Numbered from the stretch's first letter, positions 30,428 through 39,175 are shown. The stretch is 64,000 bases of DNA from DAOUAE01 sp034433795 (GCA_034433795.1 DAOUAE010000063.1:3816-67815), one strand, 5' to 3'. Notes: generated from the letters alone by a model not told the origin. Made by a program: numbers and translations.

Positions 30428-31515
30428 CGGCTGGCCACCCCCTGCGCCGCCTCACGGCGGACGCGGTCGTCGAGGATCAGGGCCTCGATGAGATCGTCCA
30501 GCTCGCCGTCGAGGATGGCCTGGAGGTTGTGGAGGGTCAGCCCGATCCGGTGGTCGGTCACCCGATCCTGGGGGAAGTTGTAGGTGCGGATCTTCTCGCT
30601 CCGCTCGCCGGTCCCCACCTGGGCCCGACGGGTCTTCTCCACCTGCTCGGCCAGTTTGCGCTGCTCCAGGTCGTAGAGGCGGGCCCGCAGCACGGCCAGC
30701 GCCTTCTGCCGGTTGCGCAGCTGCGAGCGCTCGTCCTGGCAGGTCACCACGATCCCGGTCGGCAGATGGGTGATCCGCACGGCGGTCTCGACCTTGTTGA
30801 CGTTCTGACCACCGGGGCCGCTGGCCCGGAACACCTCGATGCGCAGATCGGCCGGGTTGATCTGGACCTCGACCTCGCCCATCTCCGGCAGGACCGCCAC
30901 GGTCGCCGTCGAGGTGTGGATCCGCCCGTTGGCCTCGGTCACCGGCACGCGCTGGACCCGGTGAACGCCGCTCTCAAACTTCAGCCGCGAGTAGGCGCCC
31001 CGACCGCGGACCTGGAAGATCACCTCTCTGAAGCCCCCCATCTCGGTCGGGTGGGCGTCGACCAGGTCGACCTGCCAGCCCTGCCGCTCGGCGTACCGGC
31101 TGTACATGCGGAAGAGATCGGCGGCGAACAGCGCCGCCTCCTCGCCGCCGGCGCCGGCCCGGATCTCCACGATCACGTTCTTGCTGTCGTTGGGATCGCG
31201 CGGCCGCAGGGCCTCTTTCAGATCCGCCGCCAACCGCTCCCGCCGCTCGCGCAGGGCGGCCAGCTCGCTCCGCGCCAGGTCGGCCAGCTCCGGCTCCAGA
31301 TCCTCGTCCGCCAGCAGCGCCTCGGTCTCGGCGATCTGCCGCTCGACGGTCCGGTACTCCCGAAAAAGGACGACAATATCCTCCAGACTGGCCTGCTCCC
31401 GGGCGTACGCCTGCAGGCGCTCCGGGTCGGCCAGCACCTCGGGATCAGCCATCAGGGCCGTCAGTTCTTCGTACCGTTTCTCCAGCGCGGTGAGCCGCTC
31501 GATCATCCCATTCAC
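30424..31515 (-). CDS. prfA: Peptide chain release factor 1
   Basis: A 363-residue RF1. It has the stop-codon recognition PVT motif (191-193, in RVPVTEANGRIHTSTA), the catalytic GGQ (235-237) and the conserved GTGERSEKIRTYNFPQDRVT region. It recognises UAA and UAG and releases the finished peptide. The ATG at 31515 has GGAAGGG upstream; ATG 31506 is also possible. It heads a two-gene operon with prmC. Its 5' leader holds an intrinsic-terminator-like hairpin. Confidence 0.96.
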   Translation of the reverse strand: MNGMIERLTALEKRYEELTALMADPEVLADPERLQAYAREQASLEDIVVLFREYRTVERQIAETEALLADEDLEPELADLARSELAALRERRERLAADLKEALRPRDPNDSKNVIVEIRAGAGGEEAALFAADLFRMYSRYAERQGWQVDLVDAHPTEMGGFREVIFQVRGRGAYSRLKFESGVHRVQRVPVTEANGRIHTSTATVAVLPEMGEVEVQINPADLRIEVFRASGPGGQNVNKVETAVRITHLPTGIVVTCQDERSQLRNRQKALAVLRARLYDLEQRKLAEQVEKTRRAQVGTGERSEKIRTYNFPQDRVTDHRIGLTLHNLQAILDGELDDLIEALILDDRVRREAAQGVASR

Positions 31516-31530
31516 ACCCTTCCGGGCAAC

Positions 31531-31558
31531 AAAAACCCTTATCGGCGACCGATAAGGG
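31531..31558 (-). terminator. Terminator-like attenuator in the prfA leader
   Basis: On the minus strand a perfect 10-bp stem (31558-31549 with 31545-31536, CCCTTATCGG) with a 3-base loop is followed by TTTTTGTTG. It lies between the TGGTATAAT promoter and the prfA ribosome site, so it would end leader transcripts unless prevented. Confidence 0.75.
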
Positions 31559-31589
31559 GGCGGTCCAGGACAGCCTTGCTGACAGGAAA

Positions 31590-31598
31590 ATTATACCA
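31590..31598 (-). promoter_or_regulatory. Extended -10 promoter of prfA-prmC
   Basis: TGGTATAAT on the minus strand (31598-31590): perfect TATAAT with TGn extension. The expected start is near 31583, giving a leader of about 70 bases that contains the terminator-like hairpin. Confidence 0.75.
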
Positions 31599-31708
31599 CG
31601 CGCCGCCCCACCGGCCCCACCAGCAATTCTCTAAGGATCCGCTGAGCGGCCCTCTAAGACCGGTGGCCTTCCCTAAAAACAGGAGACCTGAAGGGGAGGG
31701 TGATGGTC

Positions 31709-32950
31709 ATGCCGGCGATGACCCTGCTGTTCGGCGCCCCGGTCCGGGTGGCCGGGAGCCACACCGGCCGCCTGCACGCCATCGGCCTGACGGCCAGCGC
31801 CCAGGTGGCGGGCGGCGCGGTCCAGAGCGGATACCTCCGCCCGACGCTGACCTTCTACCCGCTCGACCAGATCAGCGAAGACCAGGGTCGCCTCACCGTC
31901 CGACCCGCGCCCCACGCCCTGCCGCCGGAGACCCTGCTCCGCCCACACCCGGTGCTGGACGCCAGCGGTCAGACGATCGGCCGTCTCCGCGGCCTGCGCC
32001 TCGACACGACGGGACAGATCACGCACCTGATCATCCAGCCGCCCCACGACCGTCCGCGCGCCCTGCCGGCCACGGCCGTCGCCGCCTGGCAGCCGCGCGT
32101 TCGTCTCCGGCTGACCGCTGAGGCCGTGCGCCGGGCCCCGGTCTACCGGAGCGACCCGGAGATCGCGGCGGCCGTCGAGGAGGCCCTGGCCCGGGACGAG
32201 ACCGTCCACCACCTCGAGCGCCCGCACTTCACGGTCAGCGTCGACCACGGTCAGGTGACTCTCTGGGGCCACACCAGCTCGGCCATGCGGGCCCGGCAGA
32301 TCGTCCAGCGGGTCGCCACCGTCCCCGGGGTCCTTCTGGTCGAGGACCGGCTCATCGGCGACGACACGCTGACCCAGGAGATCGCCCAGGGGCTGGCCGC
32401 CGACCCGCTGACCCGGCCGTGGGCGTTCCGGGTGCACTGCTTCCACGGCCACGTCTGCCTGACCGGGGCCACCGCCGACCCGGCGGCCCGCGACCGGGCG
32501 ACCGCCCTGGCCGCCGCCCATCCGCGGGCCCGCAGCGTCACCAACCTCATCGCAGGGCCGAATTTCCCCGAGGAGGAGCCACGGCCGCTGGAGGCGCGCG
32601 TCGGCATGGGCGTCTACGCCACCGACGGCCCGGCCGGCACGGTCGAGCGGGTCATCATCGATCCGACCAGCCGTCAGGTCGCCGGTCTGCTCCTGCAACC
32701 GACGGCGGCCCTGCGACTGCTGCGGGGCCAGGCGGCGCCGGTCGTCGTCCCACGGTCGGTCATCGGCGTGGTCACCGAGGGGGCGGTCTTTCTGACGGTG
32801 GACCGCGCGGCACTGGCCGGCCAGCCACGGCCCGCCGATCTCACCGTTCCGGCCGCCGACTGGTCGCCCCCCTTCCCCTACCAGCCAGGCGAGGTGCTCT
32901 GGACGACGCCGGCCCGGCCGGCGGTGGCGGCCGTGCCGGCCGCAGCCTAG
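31709..32950 (+). CDS. PRC-barrel and BON domain protein
   Basis: A 413-residue protein from ATG 31709, chosen because GAAGGGGAGGG ends 9 bases upstream; ATG 31703 and GTG 31700 are nearer to it. Two PRC-like barrels (about 5-60; 75-130, VLDASGQTIGRLRGLRLDTT) are followed by two BON domains (about 150-280, FTVSVDHGQVTLWGHTSSAM and FRVHCFHGHVCLTGATADPA) and a third PRC barrel (about 300-370). BON domains bind membranes or lipids. There is no signal peptide, so it is probably cytoplasmic and membrane-associated. Function is unknown. It shares a CTAG stop with the convergent Nudix gene. Confidence 0.8.
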   Translation: MPAMTLLFGAPVRVAGSHTGRLHAIGLTASAQVAGGAVQSGYLRPTLTFYPLDQISEDQGRLTVRPAPHALPPETLLRPHPVLDASGQTIGRLRGLRLDTTGQITHLIIQPPHDRPRALPATAVAAWQPRVRLRLTAEAVRRAPVYRSDPEIAAAVEEALARDETVHHLERPHFTVSVDHGQVTLWGHTSSAMRARQIVQRVATVPGVLLVEDRLIGDDTLTQEIAQGLAADPLTRPWAFRVHCFHGHVCLTGATADPAARDRATALAAAHPRARSVTNLIAGPNFPEEEPRPLEARVGMGVYATDGPAGTVERVIIDPTSRQVAGLLLQPTAALRLLRGQAAPVVVPRSVIGVVTEGAVFLTVDRAALAGQPRPADLTVPAADWSPPFPYQPGEVLWTTPARPAVAAVPAAA

Positions 32951-33402
32951 GAGCCGGGCCGGCCGCCGTTCACCCGCTCCACGGCCCGGGCGGCCCACCG
33001 CTGGACCTCGTCGCTCACCCCCAACGCCGGCAGGTCGGCCAGGCGGTACCAGCCGATGGCCGCGCTCTCGGCGTTGGGACGCGGAGTGAGCGGCGTCCCG
33101 GGCCGGGGCCGGGCGAAGTAGATGAGGTCGATGTGCTGGTGGTCCGGGCCGATCTCCTCGACCTGCACCCCTTCGGGCCGGAGCAACTGTTGGGGACGCT
33201 CCAGGTCGAGGCCGTACTCACCGACCAGCTCGACCGCCAGCCCGGTCTCCTCCTGAACCTCGCGGCGGGCGGCCTCGTCGGGGAGCTCGTTGGGCAGCAG
33301 ATGCCCTCCGGGGGGCAGCCAGCGGCGCAGCTGGCGGTGCCAGAGCAGCAGGACGCGATCGGCGTGGACCACAAAGACCGCGACGGTGAATTCGCGCCTC
33401 AT
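32947..33402 (-). CDS. Nudix hydrolase
   Basis: A 151-residue Nudix protein. The whole Nudix box is present, from GGHLLPNELPDEAAR to REVQEETGL, fitting GX5EX7REUXEEXGU. It hydrolyses nucleoside diphosphate derivatives; the substrate is not evident. The start is ATG and overlaps the response-regulator stop by four bases, so the two are one operon. Confidence 0.92.
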   Translation of the reverse strand: MRREFTVAVFVVHADRVLLLWHRQLRRWLPPGGHLLPNELPDEAARREVQEETGLAVELVGEYGLDLERPQQLLRPEGVQVEEIGPDHQHIDLIYFARPRPGTPLTPRPNAESAAIGWYRLADLPALGVSDEVQRWAARAVERVNGGRPGS

Positions 33403-33854
33403 GAAGGCCGGGCGAGGGTCACAAAGTGCTCCACGATCTGCAGAAGGTCGTCGATGTCGAACGGCTTGGCCAGGTAGCCCTCGGCCTCGATCTCCTGGGC
33501 CCGGGCCTGCGCGTCGGCCGCCGCGGTCACCACGATGATCGGCGCCAGACGGTCGAACTCGGCCCGGAACCGGCGGGCGAACTCCCAGCCGTCCATCACC
33601 GGCATCTTCATGTCCAGCAGGATCACGCAGGGGAGATCGCGCCGGACCGCCTCCAGAGCCTCCAACCCGTTCGCGGCCTTGCGCACCCGGAAGCCAGCGT
33701 CGGCCAGGACGATCGCCATCATCTCCAGCAGATCGGTATCGTCCTCGACGATCAGGACCGATCGACTGCGCTGGCAGGACGCTGGCCGGACGGCCATCGT
33801 CTCGGGCACCCGGCCATCACGCGGGGCCGGATGGGTCGCTGCCACCTGTTCCAC
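33399..33854 (-). CDS. Single-domain response regulator
   Basis: A 151-residue CheY-like receiver. The N-terminal 30 residues are basic and disordered (start may be the Met at residue 20); the receiver (about 32-148) has the acidic pair EDD, the phosphoacceptor D81 in LLDMKMPVMDGWEF, the Thr in VVTAAAD and the lysine in YLAKPF. It lacks an output domain, so it acts by protein contacts. There is no histidine kinase nearby. It is co-transcribed with a Nudix hydrolase. Confidence 0.9.
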   Translation of the reverse strand: MEQVAATHPAPRDGRVPETMAVRPASCQRSRSVLIVEDDTDLLEMMAIVLADAGFRVRKAANGLEALEAVRRDLPCVILLDMKMPVMDGWEFARRFRAEFDRLAPIIVVTAAADAQARAQEIEAEGYLAKPFDIDDLLQIVEHFVTLARPS

Positions 33855-33962
33855 CGGAGTCTCCAGTCTCGCCCCCTATTTGGCCGGCTCTACCGAATTA
33901 TACGCCGGGGCCGGACGAAAAAACACCCCACCGCCATCCGACGACCGGTCACGCCCGGTCTC

Positions 33963-33971
33963 TGCTAGAAT
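33963..33971 (+). promoter_or_regulatory. Extended -10 promoter of the M20 peptidase gene
   Basis: TGCTAGAAT ending at 33971, about 45 bases before the ATG at 34016. Confidence 0.6.
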
Positions 33972-34015
33972 AGGGGCAGCGGCCGCCCGCCCCAGACCAC
34001 CGCGAAAGGAGAGCG

Positions 34016-35386
34016 ATGACGGAGGCGTCCATCCGGGAGCGGCTGAGCGCCCATATCGCCGCCCGCCGGCCCCAGTGGCTGGCCGAACTCCAGGCCCTCT
34101 GCCGCCAGCCGAGCATTTCGGCCCAGCGGGTCGGGCTGGCGGAGACCGCCCGTCTGGTGGCCGACCTGCTGGCCCAGCGCGGCTTCGCCGTCGAGATCAT
34201 CCCGACCGCGGGGGCCCCGGTCGTCTACGCCGAGGCCCCGGGCCAGTCGGACCGCACCCTCCTCTTCTACAACCACTACGATGTCCAGCCGCCCGACCCG
34301 CTCGACCGCTGGACCAGCCCCCCGTTCGAGCCGACCCTGCGCGGCGAGCGCCTCTACGCGCGCGGCGCCGCCGACGACAAGGGTCATATCGTCTCCCGCC
34401 TGGTCGCCCTCGACACCGTCCGCCAGCTCACCGGCGGCTATCCCTGGCGCATGAAATTCATCATCGAGGGCGAGGAGGAGATCGGCAGCCCCCACCTGCC
34501 GGCCTTCGTCGCCCGCCACCGCGACCGGCTGCAGGCCTCCGCCTGCATCTGGGAGTCGGGCGGCGTCAACTTCGCCGGCCAGCCGATCCTCTACTGCGGC
34601 ATGCGGGGGATCGTCTATGTCGAACTGCACAGCCGCACCGCCGATCTCGACGCCCACTCCGGCACCGGCGGGAGCATCTTCCCCAACGCCGCCTGGCGCC
34701 TGACCTGGGCCCTGGCCACGATCAAGGGGCCGGACGAGCAGGTGCGGCTGCCCGGCTTCTACGACCACGTCCGCCCGCCCACGCCCCGCGACCTGGAACT
34801 CCTGGCCCGCCTGCCCGACGAGGACGACCTTCTCCTGACGACCTACGGTCTGCGCGGCTTTCTGGGAGACCGCCACGGCGCGGACCTCCGCCGGGCCCAG
34901 GTCTTCACCCCCAGCTGCACGATCTGCGGCCTGAGCGCCGGCTACCAGGGGCCGGGCGCCAAGACCGTCCTCCCGGCCGAGGCCCGGGCCAAGGTGGACT
35001 TCCGCCTGGTCCCCGACCAGGACCCGGCGGCGGTGATCGCGGCGCTCCGCCGCCACCTCGAGGCCCAGGGGTTCGGCGACATCCAGGTGACGGTGCTCGG
35101 CGCCGAACACCCGGCCCGGGTGGACCCCGACCACCCCTTCGTCCAGCTGGCGGCCCGGACCGGCGAGGAGATCTACGGCCAGCCGGCGGCCATCTGGCCG
35201 CTTATCGGCGGCTCGGGGCCGATGTACCCCTTCGTCCACGAACTGGGCCTGCCCATCGCCACGCCCGGCATCAGCTACCCCCAGGCCCGTATCCACGCCC
35301 CCGACGAGCACATCCGGCTGAGCGATTTCGAGCGCGGCACCGCCCACCTGGCGCTGCTGCTCCTGCGCCTGCCCAGCCTGGCCTGA
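34016..35386 (+). CDS. M20 family metallopeptidase (dipeptidase type)
   Basis: A 456-residue M20 peptidase of the CPG2/dipeptidase-V-like branch. It has the first zinc motif YNHYDVQPPDP, the GRGAADDKGHIVSR-like region (ARGAADDKG) and the catalytic EGEEEIGSP. The C-terminal His of the second metal site falls in ISYPQARIHAPDEHIRL. It cleaves dipeptides or N-acyl amino acids in the cytoplasm. It starts at ATG after AAAGGAG. A second, unrelated M20 gene is at 52660. Confidence 0.93.
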   Translation: MTEASIRERLSAHIAARRPQWLAELQALCRQPSISAQRVGLAETARLVADLLAQRGFAVEIIPTAGAPVVYAEAPGQSDRTLLFYNHYDVQPPDPLDRWTSPPFEPTLRGERLYARGAADDKGHIVSRLVALDTVRQLTGGYPWRMKFIIEGEEEIGSPHLPAFVARHRDRLQASACIWESGGVNFAGQPILYCGMRGIVYVELHSRTADLDAHSGTGGSIFPNAAWRLTWALATIKGPDEQVRLPGFYDHVRPPTPRDLELLARLPDEDDLLLTTYGLRGFLGDRHGADLRRAQVFTPSCTICGLSAGYQGPGAKTVLPAEARAKVDFRLVPDQDPAAVIAALRRHLEAQGFGDIQVTVLGAEHPARVDPDHPFVQLAARTGEEIYGQPAAIWPLIGGSGPMYPFVHELGLPIATPGISYPQARIHAPDEHIRLSDFERGTAHLALLLLRLPSLA

Positions 35387-35406
35387 GGGACCGCCGACCA
35401 TAGCCG

Positions 35407-35412
35407 TATAAT
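35407..35412 (+). promoter_or_regulatory. -10 box giving a leaderless transcript
   Basis: A perfect TATAAT at 35407-35412, only ten bases before the ATG at 35423. Transcription should start near 35419, leaving no room for a ribosome site. Confidence 0.6.
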
Positions 35413-35422
35413 TGTGACCGCG

Positions 35423-36349
35423 ATGCGAGAAGACCTCCCGCGACCCGACGGCCCCTACCTGGCCACCCCGGACGGGCTGTACCAGCGCCTGGCCGCCGGC
35501 CTGATCGACCCGCTGACGCTGCCGGTGGTGCGCCTGGCACCCGCCGATCCCGCCGCGGCGGCCGTCTTCGCCGCCGCGCGGACCGCGGCGGTGGGGGCCC
35601 TCCTGGTGACCCCGGGCCGGCCCCTCCCGCCGGACGGCTGGGCGGCCTTCGCCACCTGGCTGCTGACGACCGCCCGGCGGAGCGGGTACGCTGGCCCGCT
35701 GGTCCTGGTCGCCGGACCGCACCGCCTGCGACCGACCCCCACGGCCCGCCGCTGGCTGGCCCGACTGGTCGCCGCCGGCCTGGGTCAGATCGACCTCCAC
35801 CCGGCCGGCCCTCAGGCCCCCGACCAGGCGGCCGGCGCGGCGGCGCTCCTGCGCAGCCTGGAGCGCGACGCGGTCAGCCGGGCCATCGGCGCCGTGCTGC
35901 CGGCCCTGAGCGGCGAACCGGCCACCGCCGTCCGGGCCTTCCTCGAGCGCTTCGTCGCCGTCTACGTCGAGGCCCTGCCACGGCTGGCCCCCGGGCCGCT
36001 GCCCCGGGCCCGCTGGCGGGGGCTGAGCACGCTGGCGCTGCCCCTCCCGCCCCCGAACGGGTCCTCCGGACCGGTGACGCCGGACCTGGACCGGCTGGCC
36101 GAGCTGGCCCGCCTGGTCCGCGAGGAGTACGGCCTGGCCGGGCTGGCCCTGCGCAGCCCCTGGCCGCTCTCCGACCACGCCCTGCGGCTGCTGCCCACCG
36201 TCGGCTGCGCGACGGTCACCGGGCCGCTGGTGGCCGAGCCGTCGCCGACGGCCTGGGCCCGGCTGTTCACCTGGCTTCGACTGGCCGGGACCGTGGCGAC
36301 GCTCCCGCCCCTCCTGGCGCCGGTCGCCGCCGGCGGCGACCGCCTCTAG
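35423..36349 (+). CDS. Hypothetical protein, leaderless start
   Basis: A 308-residue protein from ATG 35423 (a GTG at 35414 lies before the expected transcript start). It is Ala/Leu/Arg/Pro-rich, with an alternating strand-helix pattern: LYQRLAAGLIDPLTLPVVRL, then AVGALLVTPGRPLPP, then PLVLVAGPHRL, then LGQIDLHPAGP. A C-terminal region (about 215-290) reads LAELARLVREEYGLAGLALR. I do not recognise the family; a beta-alpha barrel-like enzyme is possible. There is no signal peptide or membrane helix. It shares a CTAG stop with the convergent flippase gene. Confidence 0.6.
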   Translation: MREDLPRPDGPYLATPDGLYQRLAAGLIDPLTLPVVRLAPADPAAAAVFAAARTAAVGALLVTPGRPLPPDGWAAFATWLLTTARRSGYAGPLVLVAGPHRLRPTPTARRWLARLVAAGLGQIDLHPAGPQAPDQAAGAAALLRSLERDAVSRAIGAVLPALSGEPATAVRAFLERFVAVYVEALPRLAPGPLPRARWRGLSTLALPLPPPNGSSGPVTPDLDRLAELARLVREEYGLAGLALRSPWPLSDHALRLLPTVGCATVTGPLVAEPSPTAWARLFTWLRLAGTVATLPPLLAPVAAGGDRL

Positions 36350-37854
36350 CGCCCGGCCGGAGCGGGGGCGCCGGTCTCCGCCGCCGGGCGGAGCAGGAGC
36401 AGCCGCAGGACCGCGCCGGCGCGGGGGACGGTGCGCTCCCAGTCGAGGCCGATGATGGCCAGGGTGTAGACCAGCGCCGGCAGGAGCAGCCGGACCAGCG
36501 CCTCGCCCTGCGGGTGCCAGCCCCGGGGACCGAGGGCCGTCCAGGCCAGGAAGGCCAGCGCCCCCAGGGCGGTGGCCAGGAGCGGCCGGCCGTAGACCGC
36601 CCGCTGGGCCGGCCAGGAGGCGTCGATGTAGCGGCCGGCAGCCCGGGCCTGGGCCAGGCTGGCCGCCACCAGCCCGAGGTTCACCGCCAGGGCCGCTCCC
36701 ACCCCGCCCCACAGGGCGGTCAGGGCCAGCAGGCAGGGGATGTAGAGGGCCAGCTGGAAGACCCGGATGCGGATCATCGTCCCGACCGCCCCCTGCGAGT
36801 AGAGGAGCTGCTTGGTGTGCTCGAAGAGCGGGATGACGGTGGCGTAGACCGCCAGCATCTGGAGGATCGGGGCGGCGTCGAGCCACTGCTCGCCGTAGAG
36901 CAGCCAGAGGAGGTCCCGCGCCCCCAGGCCCAGGGCCAGGAAGAGCGGCGGCAGGAGCCGGACCACCGACTCCTGGACGAACTGGAAGGCCCGGACGCGC
37001 TCGGCGGGGCGGGTCTGCAGCTGGGCGTAGGCGGCCAGGGCCACCTGGATGACGGCCGGACCGGTCAACCGGTGGCCGATCTCCGAGAAGCGGTAGGCCT
37101 CATCGTAGAGACCCAGCTCCCGCGGCCCCCACAGGAGACCGACGACGGCGTTGTCCAGCCGGTGGAAGACCAGTTCGCCCAGGCGGGCCACCGTCATCCC
37201 GCCGCCGAAGAGGGCCAGATGGCGGAGCGTCGGTCGGGCGACGGCCAGGCGCAGCGGCCGGCCGCTGGCCAGCCACATCCCCAGGAAGAGTCCGGCGATG
37301 TGGACCGCCTCGCGGGCGAAGAGGGCCCAGACCCCGGCCCCCGCCCAGGCCAGGCTCAGGGCCGAGATCTGGGCCAGGGCCACCGCGAGGAAGCGGACGG
37401 CGGTGAAGCGGCCGTAGCGCAGGTCGCGCTCCAGGACGGCTCCGAAGCAGTCGGCCAGCAGCTGGAAGAGGCGCACCACGGCCAGGGCCACGAAGAGGGC
37501 CGCCACCACCGGGGAGAAGGCCAGCCAGAGGAGCGGCGCCAGGAGCAGGCAGAGCCCGATGAGCCCCAGCCCCAGGACGAGCCCCAGGGTGAGGGCGGTC
37601 TCCAGAAGCCGCGGGAGATCGTCGCGGGCCTGGACGATGGCGGTGCCGATGCTCCAGTCGGTGAGGAGATGGACGATCTCCGAGAGGGCCAGGGCGAAGG
37701 CGTAGGTCCCGACGACCGCCGGGCCCAGGGCCCGGGCGAGCAGGGCGCTGACCACCAGCCCGCAGCTGGCGTTGACGACGGTGGCCAGCGTCAGGAGGAC
37801 CGCGCCGCTGCTGGCCCGGGCGGCCAGCAGCCCCACGGGGAGAAGCGCGCTCAT
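36346..37854 (-). CDS. Polysaccharide flippase, MOP superfamily (Wzx/MurJ-like)
   Basis: A 502-residue membrane protein with about 12-14 helices. The N-terminal half has the family pattern SSGAVLLTLATVVNASCGLV, LGPAVVGTYAFALALSEIV and IQ-type loops; the middle FGGGMTVARLGELVFHRLDN with GPRELGLYDEAYRFSEIGHR matches polysaccharide-transporter (PST) flippases. It would move lipid-linked sugars across the membrane for a cell-surface polymer. No glycosyltransferases are adjacent. It shares a CTAG stop with the convergent hypothetical gene. Confidence 0.85.
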   Translation of the reverse strand: MSALLPVGLLAARASSGAVLLTLATVVNASCGLVVSALLARALGPAVVGTYAFALALSEIVHLLTDWSIGTAIVQARDDLPRLLETALTLGLVLGLGLIGLCLLLAPLLWLAFSPVVAALFVALAVVRLFQLLADCFGAVLERDLRYGRFTAVRFLAVALAQISALSLAWAGAGVWALFAREAVHIAGLFLGMWLASGRPLRLAVARPTLRHLALFGGGMTVARLGELVFHRLDNAVVGLLWGPRELGLYDEAYRFSEIGHRLTGPAVIQVALAAYAQLQTRPAERVRAFQFVQESVVRLLPPLFLALGLGARDLLWLLYGEQWLDAAPILQMLAVYATVIPLFEHTKQLLYSQGAVGTMIRIRVFQLALYIPCLLALTALWGGVGAALAVNLGLVAASLAQARAAGRYIDASWPAQRAVYGRPLLATALGALAFLAWTALGPRGWHPQGEALVRLLLPALVYTLAIIGLDWERTVPRAGAVLRLLLLRPAAETGAPAPAGR

Positions 37855-37894
37855 CGCTCCGCCTCCCGCACCCCGGCGCCGGCGGCCGGCGCTA

Positions 37895-37903
37895 TGCTAT
37901 AAT
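37895..37903 (+). promoter_or_regulatory. Extended -10 promoter
   Basis: TGCTATAAT ending at 37903, about 37 bases before the ATG at 37940. The divergent flippase gene starts at 37854. Confidence 0.75.
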
Positions 37904-37939
37904 CCACCAGCACCCCCACGACGAGGAGTGGTGCGGACG

Positions 37940-38245
37940 ATGACCGAACGCCATCTGGCCGATCTGCCGCTGGCCCGCTTGCGCCACCATCTCCCGACCG
38001 GGCTGCTGCTCGAGTGGCACGATGGGCGGGGCCTCTACCAGGCCGCCTACAACGAGCGCGGCCAGGTGGAGAGCGTCTGTCAGTGGACCGGCCAGCGCTG
38101 GGTGCTGCGCGGGCGCGGCCAGCGCCCGTGGCGCCGGGCCCAGGAGGCGCTCATCGTCTACCGCTTCACCGGGACGCTGCCGCCCGGCTTCCAGTTCGCC
38201 TTCCCGACGCCGGGCCAGCCCTGGGTCTCCCCTATCCTTCAGTGA
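37940..38245 (+). CDS. Hypothetical protein, 101 residues
   Basis: A small protein with the pattern RLRHHLPTGLLLEWHDGRGL, then YQAAYNERGQVESVCQWTGQ, then a basic helix (RPWRRAQEALIVYRF) and a Pro/Phe-rich end. The ATG was chosen by the strong promoter at 37895 and the nearby purine-rich GAGGAGTGG. I do not recognise the family. It precedes the cupin gene by 12 bases on the same strand and may be co-transcribed. Confidence 0.6.
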   Translation: MTERHLADLPLARLRHHLPTGLLLEWHDGRGLYQAAYNERGQVESVCQWTGQRWVLRGRGQRPWRRAQEALIVYRFTGTLPPGFQFAFPTPGQPWVSPILQ

Positions 38246-38257
38246 CAGGAGCGGGCG

Positions 38258-38635
38258 ATGGAACCCCGTTTCACCGCGCACGCCGCCGCACCGGCCGTCG
38301 AACTCTGGCCCGGCGTCTACCGCCGGACCCTGGTCTGGGGCGAGCGGACGCTCCTGGCCGAGATCACCCTGCGCCAGGGGGCGGTCGTCCCCGACCACCA
38401 GCACCCCCATGAACAGATCGGCTACGTGGTGCGCGGGCGCCTGGAGTTCATCGTCGAGGGCCGGCGGGCCGTCCTGGGGGCCGGCGACGGCTACCTCATC
38501 CCCGGCAACGCCGTCCACCGGGTCGTCGCCCTCGAGGACTCGGTCGCCCTCGACATCTTCGCCCCGGTCCGCGAGGAGTACACCCTCACCCCGCCGCCCT
38601 GGCACACCGGAACGGCCGGCGACGGTCAGGCGTGA
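38258..38635 (+). CDS. Cupin domain protein
   Basis: A 125-residue single-domain cupin. Cupin motif 1 is TLRQGAVVPDHQHPHEQIGYVVRG (metal ligands H, H and E of HQHPHEQ), and motif 2 is AGDGYLIPGNAVH. Such proteins bind a metal and act as isomerases, dioxygenases or sensors; the function cannot be told from this. The ATG has CAGGAGCGGG upstream. Its end overlaps the convergent MoaB-like gene by 10 bases. Confidence 0.9.
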   Translation: MEPRFTAHAAAPAVELWPGVYRRTLVWGERTLLAEITLRQGAVVPDHQHPHEQIGYVVRGRLEFIVEGRRAVLGAGDGYLIPGNAVHRVVALEDSVALDIFAPVREEYTLTPPPWHTGTAGDGQA

Positions 38636-39105
38636 TCGCCCCGCCCCTGCAAAATGTCGACCGCGTGGGGCAGGACCGGCAGGATGACGCCCAGGCACTC
38701 GCGCACCCCGCGGGGGCTGCCCGGCAGGTTGACGATGAGCGTCCGACCGCGCGTCCCGGCCACCGCACGTGAGAGCACCGCCCGGGGCGACTGCGACCAG
38801 GTGGCCAGGCGCATGACCTCGGCCAGGCCCGGCACCTCGCGCTCGATGACCTCGCGGGTGGCCTCGGGGGTGACATCGGTCGGCGCCAGACCGGTGCCGC
38901 CGGTCGTCAGGATGAGATCGACCTGGCCGTCGTCGGCCCAGGCGCGCAGGAGGCGGGCGATGGTCGCCCGGTCGTCGGGCACGATCTGATAGTGCACCAC
39001 GGTGGCCCCCAGCGGCGCCAGGAGCTCCCGGATGGCGGCCCCGCTGGTGTCCGCGCGCTCGCCGCGCGCCCCTTTGGTGCTGACGGTCAGGATACCGACG
39101 CGCAC
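38626..39105 (-). CDS. Molybdopterin-binding MoaB/MogA-like protein
   Basis: A 159-residue MoCF-fold protein: VRVGILTVSTKGARGERADT, then LILTTGGTGLAPTDVTPEAT, then LIVNLPGSPRGVRECLGVIL. MogA adenylylates molybdopterin before molybdenum insertion; MoaB is a close relative. The start is the GTG at 39105, because the family starts here and because a promoter (TTGACC 39171-39166, 18 bp, TATGAT 39147-39142) lies where a longer reading frame would begin. The ribosome site is unusually close (GGGGGAGGC directly before GTG). No other molybdopterin genes are nearby. Confidence 0.88.
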   Translation of the reverse strand: MRVGILTVSTKGARGERADTSGAAIRELLAPLGATVVHYQIVPDDRATIARLLRAWADDGQVDLILTTGGTGLAPTDVTPEATREVIEREVPGLAEVMRLATWSQSPRAVLSRAVAGTRGRTLIVNLPGSPRGVRECLGVILPVLPHAVDILQGRGDHA

Positions 39106-39141
39106 GCCTCCCCCGCGGGCGCGAACCACGCCTAGGCCTGG

Positions 39142-39171
39142 ATCATACGCGGGGAGCAGCGGACCGGTCAA
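39142..39171 (-). promoter_or_regulatory. Promoter of the MoaB-like gene
   Basis: TTGACC (39171-39166), an 18-bp spacer and TATGAT (39147-39142) on the minus strand. It fixes the gene start downstream of 39142. Confidence 0.7.
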
Positions 39172-39175
39172 GGTG

